A stretch of DNA of 64,000 nt from NCBI RefSeq assembly GCF_013204795.1, contig NZ_JABMKW010000017.1, positions 806,001 to 870,000 of the forward strand, read 5' to 3'. The notes under the pieces are model-generated. The model ran no database searches and was not told the origin of the DNA. It worked only from the letters and a program-made list of their open reading frames with translations. Source of the stretch: Pedobacter panaciterrae (GTDB lineage Bacteria; Bacteroidota; Bacteroidia; Sphingobacteriales; Sphingobacteriaceae). The translations under genes were made by a program, and so were the position numbers. Of the stretch, positions 1-8,701 are shown piece by piece (position 1 is the first letter of the stretch; the number at the start of each line of letters is the position of its first letter).

Positions 1-1554
1 TCCTGGGATGCGCTGAGAAGCAAGTGCCAAACCAAAATTCATTCGGTTTAATAATGCTCCGGTATTAATCCAATATTGACCCCTATCTGGGAATCCTGTT
101 GGAGCCTGATAATAGTACATCTTTTGTCCCATTTTGTTGATCCAGCTAAACAACTGATATGGTTGTGTAATTTGAGCATCTAAACTCCGTACTGCGCTAA
201 TGGCAAGTTCAAAAGGCGACTTTGTTTTTTCCCTTAAAGCATCAACCTTCCAGAATTCGGGAGAAGAAACCATGATGATCATTACCTGTTTTATATCTCC
301 GTCTGTTTTAATAAATGTTTTTGCCATTCTATCTATAAGCCGTGGAGATGGTTGATCGCTTACAAATTTTGTTGCAATCTTTTTTGAAATGAATTTTGCC
401 GTAGAAGGATGATGGGCAAGCATGGTTAGTAAGGTTACACCTTCCTCATACCCACCATTGGCAGAGAATCGTTTGCCAAGCACTGTTTTCTCTCCATTAT
501 CATGCCGGGTGGGCACAAATAAGAAATCTCCCTGATGCACAAACCCTCTTTTTTCAAGATTAGTTTCCCCAACATTATCCATCAGCTTTTTCATTCCTGC
601 ACCATATCCATCTTCGCCCATTGGAGCAATAGTCCAGCCCGTTAATACCCTTGCCGCCTGCGTTACATCGTTCTGGTCATACCCCCCATCCACGCCAAGT
701 GTATGTAATTCCATTACCTCACGGGCATAATTCTCGTTTAATCCCCCTTGTTTCTTTTTAACCTGTGCTTTCCTATTCTTATTGCCACCTTTTGTTTGTA
801 CAGAATCATTTCTGACAGCTGCGGGTTGCCCGCTGCTACTAAAATTATCTAAATAGATAAGCATTGCAGGGGACTTAGCCGTAGCCAGCAGCAAATCGTT
901 GAACTTACCAGTTACATTGGGTCTGATCACATCCCGTTCAAAAGCAGGAACAAAAGAAGCGCATTGGTTTTTGGTCAAAGAGACATTAAAGTGATTGAAC
1001 CAGAAATCGGTAAGTAACTCCCGTAATTGATTATTCGTATAAGCAGCTCTTAAAATTTTCTGGTTAATAAACTGACGATATAGCTCTTGTTGGGGCTTTA
1101 GTCCATTCATTTCCATATACTCTTTAATCTGCTTTTTATACGCTGCCTGATTTCCTTTATTTACCGAATCTTTATCTATAGCTCCATCTTTAATGGCCAT
1201 ACGCAATACTCTTGCTGATCTGGGATATTTATTTTCTACATCAGTATTACTTAAATTGATATCATCAAATTGGGCCAACATTTTATCCAGCTCTTCATCT
1301 TGTAAGCTGCCTTCCAGCTGTTGTATAAACCATTTCTCTAAACCTATTTTCAGAACACGATCTACGTCTCCAGCCTTGGGGCCGTAAGTAAATCTGCTTA
1401 GCATGTGTTCGGCTGCCTGTCGCTCACTTAGTCCTGCTTGCTTGTAAGGGAATTTCAATTTTACAGTAACTGATTCCTTTTGAAAAAAAGAGCATAGGGT
1501 AATAAAAAACAAAACAAATACTAAAGAGAAGAGGATCTTAATGGATGTTTTCAT
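1..1554 (-). CDS. DUF1800 family protein, partial (3' end off the left edge)
   Basis: An open minus-strand frame runs from an ATG at 1554 to the window edge, giving 518 codons without a stop. The product starts with a hydrophobic export signal (MKTSIKILFSLVFVLFFITL). It then shows the usual DUF1800 landmarks: an early RQAAEHMLSRFTYGP stretch, LLTDFWFNHFNVS, the NYAREVMELHTLGV motif and a following TQAARVLTGW. DUF1800 proteins are exported proteins of unknown biochemistry, usually next to a DUF1501 gene, which would lie beyond the left edge. The C-terminus is missing only because the window ends. Family assignment is by motif reading and is fairly secure; the function is unknown. Confidence 0.88.
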   Translation of the reverse strand, partial: MKTSIKILFSLVFVLFFITLCSFFQKESVTVKLKFPYKQAGLSERQAAEHMLSRFTYGPKAGDVDRVLKIGLEKWFIQQLEGSLQDEELDKMLAQFDDINLSNTDVENKYPRSARVLRMAIKDGAIDKDSVNKGNQAAYKKQIKEYMEMNGLKPQQELYRQFINQKILRAAYTNNQLRELLTDFWFNHFNVSLTKNQCASFVPAFERDVIRPNVTGKFNDLLLATAKSPAMLIYLDNFSSSGQPAAVRNDSVQTKGGNKNRKAQVKKKQGGLNENYAREVMELHTLGVDGGYDQNDVTQAARVLTGWTIAPMGEDGYGAGMKKLMDNVGETNLEKRGFVHQGDFLFVPTRHDNGEKTVLGKRFSANGGYEEGVTLLTMLAHHPSTAKFISKKIATKFVSDQPSPRLIDRMAKTFIKTDGDIKQVMIIMVSSPEFWKVDALREKTKSPFELAISAVRSLDAQITQPYQLFSWINKMGQKMYYYQAPTGFPDRGQYWINTGALLNRMNFGLALASQRIPG

Positions 1555-1721
1555 AGTTGTTTTGTTGGATTATGTTGGTATGACAATTAAAACGTCAAAA
1601 AGATTAATCAGCATATAACTTATTATGAATAGAGAAATCCGTCATTAAGATTTGAACGTATATATGCTTATAAGCGTTGAAAATTTCATTGAAGTAAGAC
1701 TTTAGGGTGGTGATCAATATG

Positions 1722-1758
1722 GCCGATGTAATTATAAAGCATCGGCTTTTTTGTTTTG
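1722..1758 (+). terminator. Orphan intrinsic terminator or attenuator upstream of the first cupin gene
   Basis: A 7-bp stem GCCGATG (1722-1728) pairs with CATCGGC (1740-1746) across an 11-nt loop and is followed by a T-rich tract on the plus strand. No plus-strand gene lies between the divergent DUF1800 start (1554) and this site, so it must end either an unannotated short transcript or a leader of the cupin gene. The rest of the 1555-1842 gap is AT-rich and shows no coding potential to me. Confidence 0.6.
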
Positions 1759-1811
1759 TCAGGGATTTTTAATTTTTGATATCTGCAATTCCCTTCACTA
1801 TCGTTTTTCTA

Positions 1812-1819
1812 TAATTTTG
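1812..1819 (+). promoter_or_regulatory. Candidate Bacteroidota -7 box for the first cupin gene
   Basis: TAATTTTG matches TAnnTTTG and ends 23 nt before the ATG at 1843, downstream of the hairpin at 1722-1746. No clear TTTG -33 element sits at the usual distance, so this is only moderately supported. Confidence 0.45.
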
Positions 1820-1842
1820 CTTTGTCTTAATATTGAATTAAC

Positions 1843-2724
1843 ATGAAGTTTGACTTATCACCAATCGATATCGTTAATGATATTTCCAAAGAGGAATTCG
1901 AAAAGAACTACTTGAACGCCCGCAAACCGCTCATTATAAAAAACATGTCGAAGACATGGCCTGCATACGACAAGTGGAATTTAGACTACATGAAATCTGT
2001 TGTCGGCGATAGAACTGTTCCCTTATATGACAGCTCTAAAGCTGATCCTTCAAAACCGATTAATGCTTCAGCAGCTGAAATGAAGTTCGCAGATTATGTA
2101 GAATTAATTAGAAACACACCTACCGACCTCCGCATTTTTTTGTTTGACCCCATTAAACAAGCACCTAAACTACTGGATGACTATCGTGCACCGAAAGAAT
2201 TGATGGGCGGTTTCCTGGACAGCTACCCAAACATGTTTTTTGGTGGAAAAGGTTCCGTTACTTTTTTGCATTATGATATAGACCTTGCTCATATTTTTCA
2301 TACCCATTTTAACGGTCGCAAACATGTGATCCTTTTTGAAAACAAATGGAAAGAGCGCCTTTATCAAATTCCATATGCTACTTATGCATTAGAGGATTAT
2401 GATGTTGAAAAGCCAGACTTTAATAAATTTCCGGCACTGCAAGGTGTTAAAGGAGTTGAAGCATTTCTGGAGCATGGCGACACTTTATTTATGCCTACGG
2501 GTTACTGGCATTGGATGAAATATCTTGATGGGTCTTTTTCTATTAGCCTAAGGGCCTGGGATAAATCATTAGCGGTAAAAGTAAAAAGTTTATATAATCT
2601 TACCCTTCAGCGTAAGTTTGATGATTTTATGAAAGCTAATTTCAAAGAAAAGTACATGACCTGGAAAGAGAATCTGGCTATCAAACGAGCAAACAGAGCG
2701 CTCGCCAGTCAGCAACCCTGTTAA
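1843..2724 (+). CDS. Cupin-like (JmjC/cupin_8) protein, first of a tandem pair
   Basis: This 293-residue soluble protein has the fold signature of cupin_8/JmjC-type Fe(II) and 2-oxoglutarate oxygenases. An HYD triplet (H143, D145) follows FFGGKGSVTFL, and a later histidine (H223) lies in PTGYWHW; together they form the expected HxD...H iron triad. K160 in GRKH is a possible 2-oxoglutarate contact. There is no signal peptide, so it is probably cytoplasmic. The next gene is a close paralogue. Family members include protein hydroxylases, but the substrate here cannot be read from sequence. Confidence 0.85.
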   Translation: MKFDLSPIDIVNDISKEEFEKNYLNARKPLIIKNMSKTWPAYDKWNLDYMKSVVGDRTVPLYDSSKADPSKPINASAAEMKFADYVELIRNTPTDLRIFLFDPIKQAPKLLDDYRAPKELMGGFLDSYPNMFFGGKGSVTFLHYDIDLAHIFHTHFNGRKHVILFENKWKERLYQIPYATYALEDYDVEKPDFNKFPALQGVKGVEAFLEHGDTLFMPTGYWHWMKYLDGSFSISLRAWDKSLAVKVKSLYNLTLQRKFDDFMKANFKEKYMTWKENLAIKRANRALASQQPC

Positions 2725-2735
2725 TAATGATCTAA

Positions 2736-2776
2736 TCTTAATTTATTTGAAATAGCAGCTATGAAATAAATTAAGA
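2736..2776. repeat. AT-rich inverted repeat between the two cupin genes
   Basis: TCTTAATTTATTT (2736-2748) is perfectly complementary to AAATAAATTAAGA (2764-2776), a 13-bp stem with a 15-nt loop. It starts 11 nt after the first cupin stop codon. It has no U-tract, so it could be a weak terminator or an mRNA-stabilising hairpin. Confidence 0.4.
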
Positions 2777-2807
2777 ATGACGTTATGAAGAGAAGGATTT
2801 TTTTATC

Positions 2808-2815
2808 TAAGTTTG
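2808..2815 (+). promoter_or_regulatory. Candidate -7 box for the second cupin gene
   Basis: TAAGTTTG matches TAnnTTTG, 61 nt before the ATG at 2877 and downstream of the intergenic inverted repeat. This would give the second paralogue its own promoter. No -33 element was recognised. Confidence 0.35.
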
Positions 2816-2876
2816 TTCTAAATAAGGTCGGTAAACAGGCATTTCGCCGTTAACACGTATCTTATCATTAAAACTT

Positions 2877-3758
2877 ATGAGTTTTATTTTAAAGCCGGTA
2901 GATACCGTTGAGAGCATCAGCCCCGCTGATTTTAAAAAAAATTATTTAGATGCCAGACGCCCTTTGATCATTAAAGGACTGACTAAAACATGGCCGGCAA
3001 GAGAAAAATGGACGACCGACTATTTAAAAGAAATAGGAGGAGATCTGAAAGTTAGCTTGATGGACAATTCTAAGGCTGATCCGTCGAAACCGATTAATGC
3101 ATCTGTAGCAGAGATGAGATTTGGGGATTATCTTGATCTTATTAAATCTAAACCAACAGAACTGAGGATCTTTTTCTTTAATCTGTTTAAACATGTTCCT
3201 AACCTGGTAAATGATATTGTTATTCCTAAAGATTTAATGGGAGGCTTTATTGAAAGCATGCCTGCTATGTTTTTTGGGGGATCGAACTCGGTTACCTTTT
3301 TACATTACGATATAGATTTACCTCACCTTTTCCATACCCACTTCGGTGGAAGAAAGCACATTATCCTTTTTGATAATAAATGGAAGAAGCGCTTGTACTG
3401 TATCCCTAATGCAACCTACGCATTAGAAGATTATGACGTAGCCAATCCTGATTTTGAGAAATTCCCAGCACTTAAGGGGGTTGAAGGTTATGAAGTTTTT
3501 CTTGAACACGGTGATACCCTGTTTATGCCTACCGGTATGTGGCATTGGATGAAATATCTTGACGGCTCTTTTTCGTTAAGCCTAAGAGCGTGGGATGCGT
3601 CAATTACAAGAAAGGCCCAGAGTGTATTTAACCTTGCTATTAAAGGAGGTGTTGACAGTATTTTAAAAATGGCATTTAAAGCTCCTTACGCTAAGTGGAG
3701 AGAACGCCTGGCAATAAAAAGAGCTGAGAGAGCATTGGCAAACGGCAGCCCTAAATAG
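2877..3758 (+). CDS. Cupin-like (JmjC/cupin_8) protein, second of a tandem pair
   Basis: It has the same length (293 residues) as the preceding gene and long identical segments, including the SKADPSKPINAS region, the FLHYDIDL metal motif and the LEHGDTLFMPTG segment. The HxD...H iron-binding triad is intact (HYD, and the histidine in PTGMWHW). The variable parts are the middle section after the IFFF segment and the C-terminal tail. This is a tandem duplication in which both copies keep the catalytic ligands, suggesting related oxygenases with different substrates or regulation. No signal peptide is visible. Confidence 0.85.
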   Translation: MSFILKPVDTVESISPADFKKNYLDARRPLIIKGLTKTWPAREKWTTDYLKEIGGDLKVSLMDNSKADPSKPINASVAEMRFGDYLDLIKSKPTELRIFFFNLFKHVPNLVNDIVIPKDLMGGFIESMPAMFFGGSNSVTFLHYDIDLPHLFHTHFGGRKHIILFDNKWKKRLYCIPNATYALEDYDVANPDFEKFPALKGVEGYEVFLEHGDTLFMPTGMWHWMKYLDGSFSLSLRAWDASITRKAQSVFNLAIKGGVDSILKMAFKAPYAKWRERLAIKRAERALANGSPK

Positions 3759-3765
3759 GCTGCCG
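3743..3765 (+). terminator. GC-rich hairpin across the stop codon of the second cupin gene
   Basis: CGGCAGCC (3743-3750) pairs perfectly with GGCTGCCG (3758-3765), with the stop codon in the loop. There is no T-tract after the stem, so its role as a terminator is uncertain. Confidence 0.35.
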
Positions 3766-3854
3766 AAACTTCTCTGCCTGAGGTATTTTTACAACTGGAT
3801 AACATTATTAACACCTCAAACTTTTACCTTCGATAATTCGTTTATAATGAATAT

Positions 3855-4952
3855 ATGAGAGGTTTCCATTTTTCTAATTTCCAACCCGATGATTTACCGA
3901 AAGGTGGCTTTGATGAATTGCTTAAGCTTTTCACCCAGCTTTTGAATTATACTGCAGGCGATGCCGGGGAGGCATTGGCCTGGATGAACGAGCTGGACAA
4001 GAAATATAAGTTCACAAATAACGAATATGGGATGGGTGATTTTATTGATGACCTTAAGGAAAAAGGTTATTTGAAAGAGAACCCGGCAAATGGTGACTTA
4101 AGCATAACTGCCAAAACAGAGCAAACCATACGTAAATCTGCCCTTGAAGAGATATTCGGCCAGTTAAAAAAAGCCGGAAAGGGTAACCACAACACCAATA
4201 TATCAGGCATTGGCGAAGAGAAAAATGCAGACAGAAGAGAATTTACTTTTGGTGACAGTTTAGATCAGATAGACATTACCGCGTCAATCCAGAATGCCCA
4301 AATAAACCACGGCATTGCTAACTTTACGTTAACAGAGCGAGATCTGGAAGTAGAGGAAAAAGACTATAAGACCCTTACATCGACCGTACTGATGATAGAC
4401 ATATCACATTCTATGATTCTATATGGCGAAGACAGGATAACGCCCGCTAAAAAAGTAGCTATGGCGTTGGCAGAGCTAATTAAAACCAGATATCCTAAAG
4501 ACACGCTGGATATTGTTGTATTTGGCAATGATGCATGGCCTATATCAATTAAGGATTTGCCTTATTTACAAGTAGGGCCTTACCACACAAATACTTTTGC
4601 CGGATTGGAATTGGCAGCCGATTTACTACGCCGTCGTAAAACCCATAACAAACAGATTTTCATGATTACGGATGGTAAACCAACTTGTTTAAAAGAAAAC
4701 GGCAGATATTACAAGAACAGTATGGGGCTTGACAGAAAGGTGGTTAATAAAACCTTAAATATGGCGGCTCAATGCAAACGACTAAATATCCCAATTACCA
4801 CGTTTATGATAGCCCAGGATCCTTACCTGCAACAGTTTGTACGAGAATTTACCCAGATCAACGGAGGAAGAGCATTCTATAGTTCCTTAACCGGCCTTGG
4901 AGAATACATATTTGAAGATTATATAAAGAACAGACGGAAAACAGTCAGATAA
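3855..4952 (+). CDS. VWA-domain protein (partner of the MoxR-type ATPase)
   Basis: A 365-residue cytoplasmic protein with an N-terminal helical part (about 1-170) and a C-terminal von Willebrand A domain. The metal-ion-dependent adhesion site is intact: DISHS (D182, S184, S186), the threonine in HTNT (about 245-247) and D273 in TDGKP. The next gene, 31 nt downstream, is a MoxR-like AAA+ ATPase. Such VWA/AAA+ pairs (RavA-ViaA, magnesium-chelatase I/D-like) act in metal insertion or complex assembly. Here the VWA gene precedes the ATPase. The client is unknown. Confidence 0.85.
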   Translation: MRGFHFSNFQPDDLPKGGFDELLKLFTQLLNYTAGDAGEALAWMNELDKKYKFTNNEYGMGDFIDDLKEKGYLKENPANGDLSITAKTEQTIRKSALEEIFGQLKKAGKGNHNTNISGIGEEKNADRREFTFGDSLDQIDITASIQNAQINHGIANFTLTERDLEVEEKDYKTLTSTVLMIDISHSMILYGEDRITPAKKVAMALAELIKTRYPKDTLDIVVFGNDAWPISIKDLPYLQVGPYHTNTFAGLELAADLLRRRKTHNKQIFMITDGKPTCLKENGRYYKNSMGLDRKVVNKTLNMAAQCKRLNIPITTFMIAQDPYLQQFVREFTQINGGRAFYSSLTGLGEYIFEDYIKNRRKTVR

Positions 4953-4983
4953 GTTCTAAGCGCTCAATTCGAAAAGATAAGAC

Positions 4984-6483
4984 ATGGATTACAACAACAT
5001 AAAAACACTTGGCCAACTAAAGGCCTCAAGCTATAAATCATTATCTGTAAAAGACGAGCTTCGTAAGAATCTGATTGTTCAGCTTAAAAATAAGGATGCT
5101 GGATTTGAAGGCATTTTAGGATATGATGAAACCGTGATTCCGGAATTGCAAACGGCTATTCTTTCGCGCCATAATATTTTATTGTTGGGTTTACGCGGTC
5201 AGGCAAAAACACGTATTGCCAGGCTGATGGTAAATCTTTTAGATGAGTATATTCCATACGTAAGCGGAAGTGAGATTTTTGATGACCCTTTGAACCCTAT
5301 TTCATGGTACGCAAAGCATGAAATATTAATTCATGGCGACAATACCCCTGTTAGCTGGCAGCACCGTAGCGAAAGATATACTGAAAAACTGGCTACTCCC
5401 GATGTAACCGTAGCCGATTTGATTGGAGATGTTGATCCAATTAAAGCTGCTACCTTAAAATTAACGTACAACGACGAACGGGTAATTCATTTTGGTTTAA
5501 TACCCAGAGCTCATAGAAGCATCTTTGTAATTAATGAGCTGCCCGATTTGCAAGCGCGCATACAGGTGGCATTATTTAATATGCTACAGGAAAAAGATAT
5601 TCAGATAAGAGGTTTCAAGTTACGCTTGCCATTAGATGTACAATTTGTTTTTACTGCAAACCCGGAAGATTATACCAATAGAGGCTCTATTGTGACTCCG
5701 CTGAAAGACCGCATAGAAAGCCAAATCCTAACCCACTATCCTAAAACCATTGACATTTCCAGAAAGATAACCTTCCAGGAAGCAAAAATAACAGAAGAGC
5801 AAAAAGCGAATATCGAGGTAGATGGCCTGGTTAAAGATCTGATAGAACAAGTTGCATTTGAGGCCAGAAAAAGTGAGTTTATTGATCAAAAGTCAGGGGT
5901 TTCAGCAAGGTTAACCATTACCGCTTATGAGAACCTCATTAGTACTGCAGAACGAAGAATGTTGATTAATGGAGAGAAAAGCACATCCATAAGACTTTCT
6001 GACCTGGTAGGCATTATTCCAGCAGTAACCGGAAAAATTGAACTGGTTTACGAAGGTGAATTGGAAGGACCTGCAAAGGTTGCGAATACACTCATCGGCA
6101 AAGCAATTAAAAGTTTATTTGCTCGCTATTTCCCTGATCCGGAAAGAGCCAAAAAAAGTAAAACCGCTAACCCATACACTAACATAACCGAATGGTTCAC
6201 AGATGGAAATACACTAGATATAGCCGACTCCCTTACACAGGCAAAGTACGAAAAGCAGCTTAGGGAGGTTAACGGCCTATATGATCTGGTTAAAAAATTC
6301 CATCCTAAACTAAGCGAAAACCAAACCTTATTGTTAATGGAATTTGTACTGCATGGTTTGGCGGAATATTCACAGTTAAACAAAAAATATCTTGAAGGGG
6401 GATTCGGATTCTCAGATATGTTTGAAAGCTTATTTAACACCGAACTTGGTGATGACGACGACGATGACATTAATTTCAGGTAA
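4984..6483 (+). CDS. MoxR/magnesium-chelatase-like AAA+ ATPase
   Basis: A 499-residue cytoplasmic ATPase. Walker A is GLRGQAKT (69-76), Walker B is about FVINEL (181-186), the sensor-1 asparagine is in FTANPEDY (about 226), and a likely arginine finger is in PLKDRIES (about 243). These are magnesium-chelatase subunit I or MoxR-type features. The C-terminus ends in an acidic run of aspartates. It follows the VWA gene closely on the same strand, so the two very likely form one chaperone-like complex. The order VWA then AAA+ is the reverse of many MoxR operons. Confidence 0.87.
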   Translation: MDYNNIKTLGQLKASSYKSLSVKDELRKNLIVQLKNKDAGFEGILGYDETVIPELQTAILSRHNILLLGLRGQAKTRIARLMVNLLDEYIPYVSGSEIFDDPLNPISWYAKHEILIHGDNTPVSWQHRSERYTEKLATPDVTVADLIGDVDPIKAATLKLTYNDERVIHFGLIPRAHRSIFVINELPDLQARIQVALFNMLQEKDIQIRGFKLRLPLDVQFVFTANPEDYTNRGSIVTPLKDRIESQILTHYPKTIDISRKITFQEAKITEEQKANIEVDGLVKDLIEQVAFEARKSEFIDQKSGVSARLTITAYENLISTAERRMLINGEKSTSIRLSDLVGIIPAVTGKIELVYEGELEGPAKVANTLIGKAIKSLFARYFPDPERAKKSKTANPYTNITEWFTDGNTLDIADSLTQAKYEKQLREVNGLYDLVKKFHPKLSENQTLLLMEFVLHGLAEYSQLNKKYLEGGFGFSDMFESLFNTELGDDDDDDINFR

Positions 6484-6505
6484 TCTTATTAATAAAAATA
6501 CTTAA

Positions 6506-7783
6506 ATGGGACGACTACCCGCACTTATAATTTTATCTGTTTTACTTCTGGCTTTCGATTACTACTGTTATCGGGCAATATTATCCGTATTTAAAAAATG
6601 GAAGCCAACTACAAAAAAACTGTTTTCAATAATTTGGTGGACGTACACTGGTATTCTTGTAATAGGCGTGTTTGCAGCGATTTATGTTCCTTCTTACTTA
6701 CCTTTATATTTAAGCCTTCGATCAGTTATTCTTGTGGCATTCTTTTTAACCTTGGTTTGTAAAATAGTAATGCTGCCGTTTTTATTGATTGATGACATAA
6801 GGAGATTAATTGTTAAAATAAACAGGTCCTTCAAAAGAAAAAACACAGCAGTTTTGACTGAGAAAGAGCCCCAAACTATGGTTGGAGAACCTATAAGCAG
6901 ATCGTCGTTTATTATAAAAGCTGGATTAATCACAGCTGCTATTCCCTTGACCTCTCTTACCTGGGGCATTTCCTCTGGCGCCTACGACTATAAGATAAAA
7001 AGGAGGACTTTAGTGCTCCCGAACCTCCCAAAGGCTTTTGAAGGAATCAGATTTGGTCAGATCTCGGATATCCACTCTGGAAGTTTTTATAATAAGAAGG
7101 CGGTACAGGGCGGTGTAGAAATGCTCCTGGCAGAAAAACCTGACTTTATCTTTTTCACAGGAGATCTTGTTAATGATATGGCCACTGAGATGCGCGACTA
7201 TCAGGATCTGTTCAGTAAAGTTAAAGCACCCCTTGGAGTGTATTCCGTACTCGGAAATCATGACTATGGCGATTATCATTTTGGTGGCGCACCATCAGCT
7301 GCTAAAGCTAAGAACCTGCAGGATGTAATTAAAACCCATAAAGTAATGGGTTGGGATTTACTGATGAATGAGCATCGCCGGTTAAAGATAGATGGCGAGG
7401 AAATTGGAATATTAGGGATTGAAAATTGGGGAATGGGCCGTTTTCCAAAGTATGGCCGGATGGACCTGGCAACTAAAGACACAGATGATCTACCTGTAAA
7501 GCTACTACTATCTCACGATCCTTCTCATTGGAGGCAAGAGGTTTTGAAAAAATATCAACAAATAGATGCTATGTTTAGTGGCCATACTCATGGCATGCAG
7601 TTTGGCGTCAGAACTGAACATTATCAGTGGAGCCCTATACAATACATATACAAAGAATGGGCTGGTCTTTACAAAGAACAAAATCAACAACTTTATGTAA
7701 ATGTTGGTTATGGCTTTCTAGGTTATCCGGGAAGGGTTGGAATTTTACCGGAAATAACGATATTTGAATTGAAGCGGGCCTAA
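6506..7783 (+). CDS. Membrane-anchored metallophosphoesterase
   Basis: A 425-residue protein with about three hydrophobic segments in the first 100 residues, a further hydrophobic stretch at about 135-155, and a calcineurin-like phosphoesterase domain from about 180. The metal ligands are all present: SDIH (D188, H190), TGD (D220), LGNHD (N251, H252), LSHDPSHW and GHTHG. The domain arrangement resembles YkuE-type enzymes that act on membrane lipids or cell-wall precursors. It lies 22 nt after the AAA+ gene and 23 nt before the next one, suggesting one transcription unit from 3855 to 8694. The substrate is unknown. Confidence 0.85.
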   Translation: MGRLPALIILSVLLLAFDYYCYRAILSVFKKWKPTTKKLFSIIWWTYTGILVIGVFAAIYVPSYLPLYLSLRSVILVAFFLTLVCKIVMLPFLLIDDIRRLIVKINRSFKRKNTAVLTEKEPQTMVGEPISRSSFIIKAGLITAAIPLTSLTWGISSGAYDYKIKRRTLVLPNLPKAFEGIRFGQISDIHSGSFYNKKAVQGGVEMLLAEKPDFIFFTGDLVNDMATEMRDYQDLFSKVKAPLGVYSVLGNHDYGDYHFGGAPSAAKAKNLQDVIKTHKVMGWDLLMNEHRRLKIDGEEIGILGIENWGMGRFPKYGRMDLATKDTDDLPVKLLLSHDPSHWRQEVLKKYQQIDAMFSGHTHGMQFGVRTEHYQWSPIQYIYKEWAGLYKEQNQQLYVNVGYGFLGYPGRVGILPEITIFELKRA

Positions 7784-7806
7784 TTAAATTAACCGCCTCT
7801 CTGCAA

Positions 7807-8694
7807 ATGATTAAAAGAATACTTCTTTCTATTCTTGATTTCCTGCTATTCAGCAACCTGTTTATAGGTATTTGTGCGGTTGCCCAGGGCTTGGTAACCT
7901 ATCATCTTTTACATGTTCCTGCAGATAAATATATACTTGCATTCTTATTCTTTGCTACAGTAGGTCTTTACAACTTTAGTATGTTATTGGCCAAGCCTAA
8001 AGACCCCGGAAATTCACCATATATTAGAGTTAGATGGATATTTTCACATCATCGCCTAATCATTTCAATTACACTGATTTGTATTTTGTGTTTAATTCCA
8101 CTCGGCTTATGGTATTTAAGCTTGGAATCTAAACTGCTGATGGTATTTACCGGATTAATGGCTGTTGGCTACAATGTACCTTTCCTAACACTAAATAAGC
8201 AGCAAATCGGTTTAAGAAATATCCCGGGAATTAAGCTATTTCTGATCGCTCTTGTTTGGTCTATAAGCAGTGTATTGCTACCAATAGTTGAACTTGAACG
8301 CAGCTATCAGATCAATATCTCCTCGGCTGAAACCCTTTTACTTGTAGCCAAACGCTTTTTATTTATTGCGGCCATTACTGTTCCCTTTGACATCAGGGAT
8401 TTGTTTCAAGATAAGCTCTATGCACTTAAAACAATCCCTGTAATGCTTGGAGAAAAAAAAGCCTACGTCTTCTGCCAATTTTTACTCGGCCTCTATGTCT
8501 TGCTGTTAATTCTATTCAGACAGGCAACAGTAGGAGACATCGTTGCCCTTACCCTAACCATAATCTTAACGGGCTGGCTGATCTTTAAATCCAATATCAA
8601 AAAGAATGAATACTACTATTTCTTCTATCTTGATGGAACCATGGTTCTACAATACCTCGCATTACTACTCGTTACCTGGATTACGCAGTTATAA
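7807..8694 (+). CDS. UbiA-like polytopic membrane protein with one degenerate Asp motif
   Basis: A 295-residue integral membrane protein with roughly eight or nine hydrophobic segments. It resembles UbiA prenyltransferases in the second aspartate motif, DIRDLFQD followed by TIPVMLG, which is the usual D-x-x-D-x-x-x-D...T-x-P-V signature. The first motif, normally NDxxDxxxD after helix 2, is replaced by YNFSMLLAKPKD, so one side of the magnesium-diphosphate site appears lost. It is either a divergent prenyltransferase or a non-catalytic relative. It ends the plus-strand run and converges on the response regulator 7 nt away. Confidence 0.65.
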   Translation: MIKRILLSILDFLLFSNLFIGICAVAQGLVTYHLLHVPADKYILAFLFFATVGLYNFSMLLAKPKDPGNSPYIRVRWIFSHHRLIISITLICILCLIPLGLWYLSLESKLLMVFTGLMAVGYNVPFLTLNKQQIGLRNIPGIKLFLIALVWSISSVLLPIVELERSYQINISSAETLLLVAKRFLFIAAITVPFDIRDLFQDKLYALKTIPVMLGEKKAYVFCQFLLGLYVLLLILFRQATVGDIVALTLTIILTGWLIFKSNIKKNEYYYFFYLDGTMVLQYLALLLVTWITQL

Positions 8695-8701
8695 AAATAA
8701 G

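Noticed and set aside
6430..6480. Poly-aspartate run at the AAA+ C-terminus as a special feature
   Set aside because: It is a short low-complexity acidic tail; common and not diagnostic.
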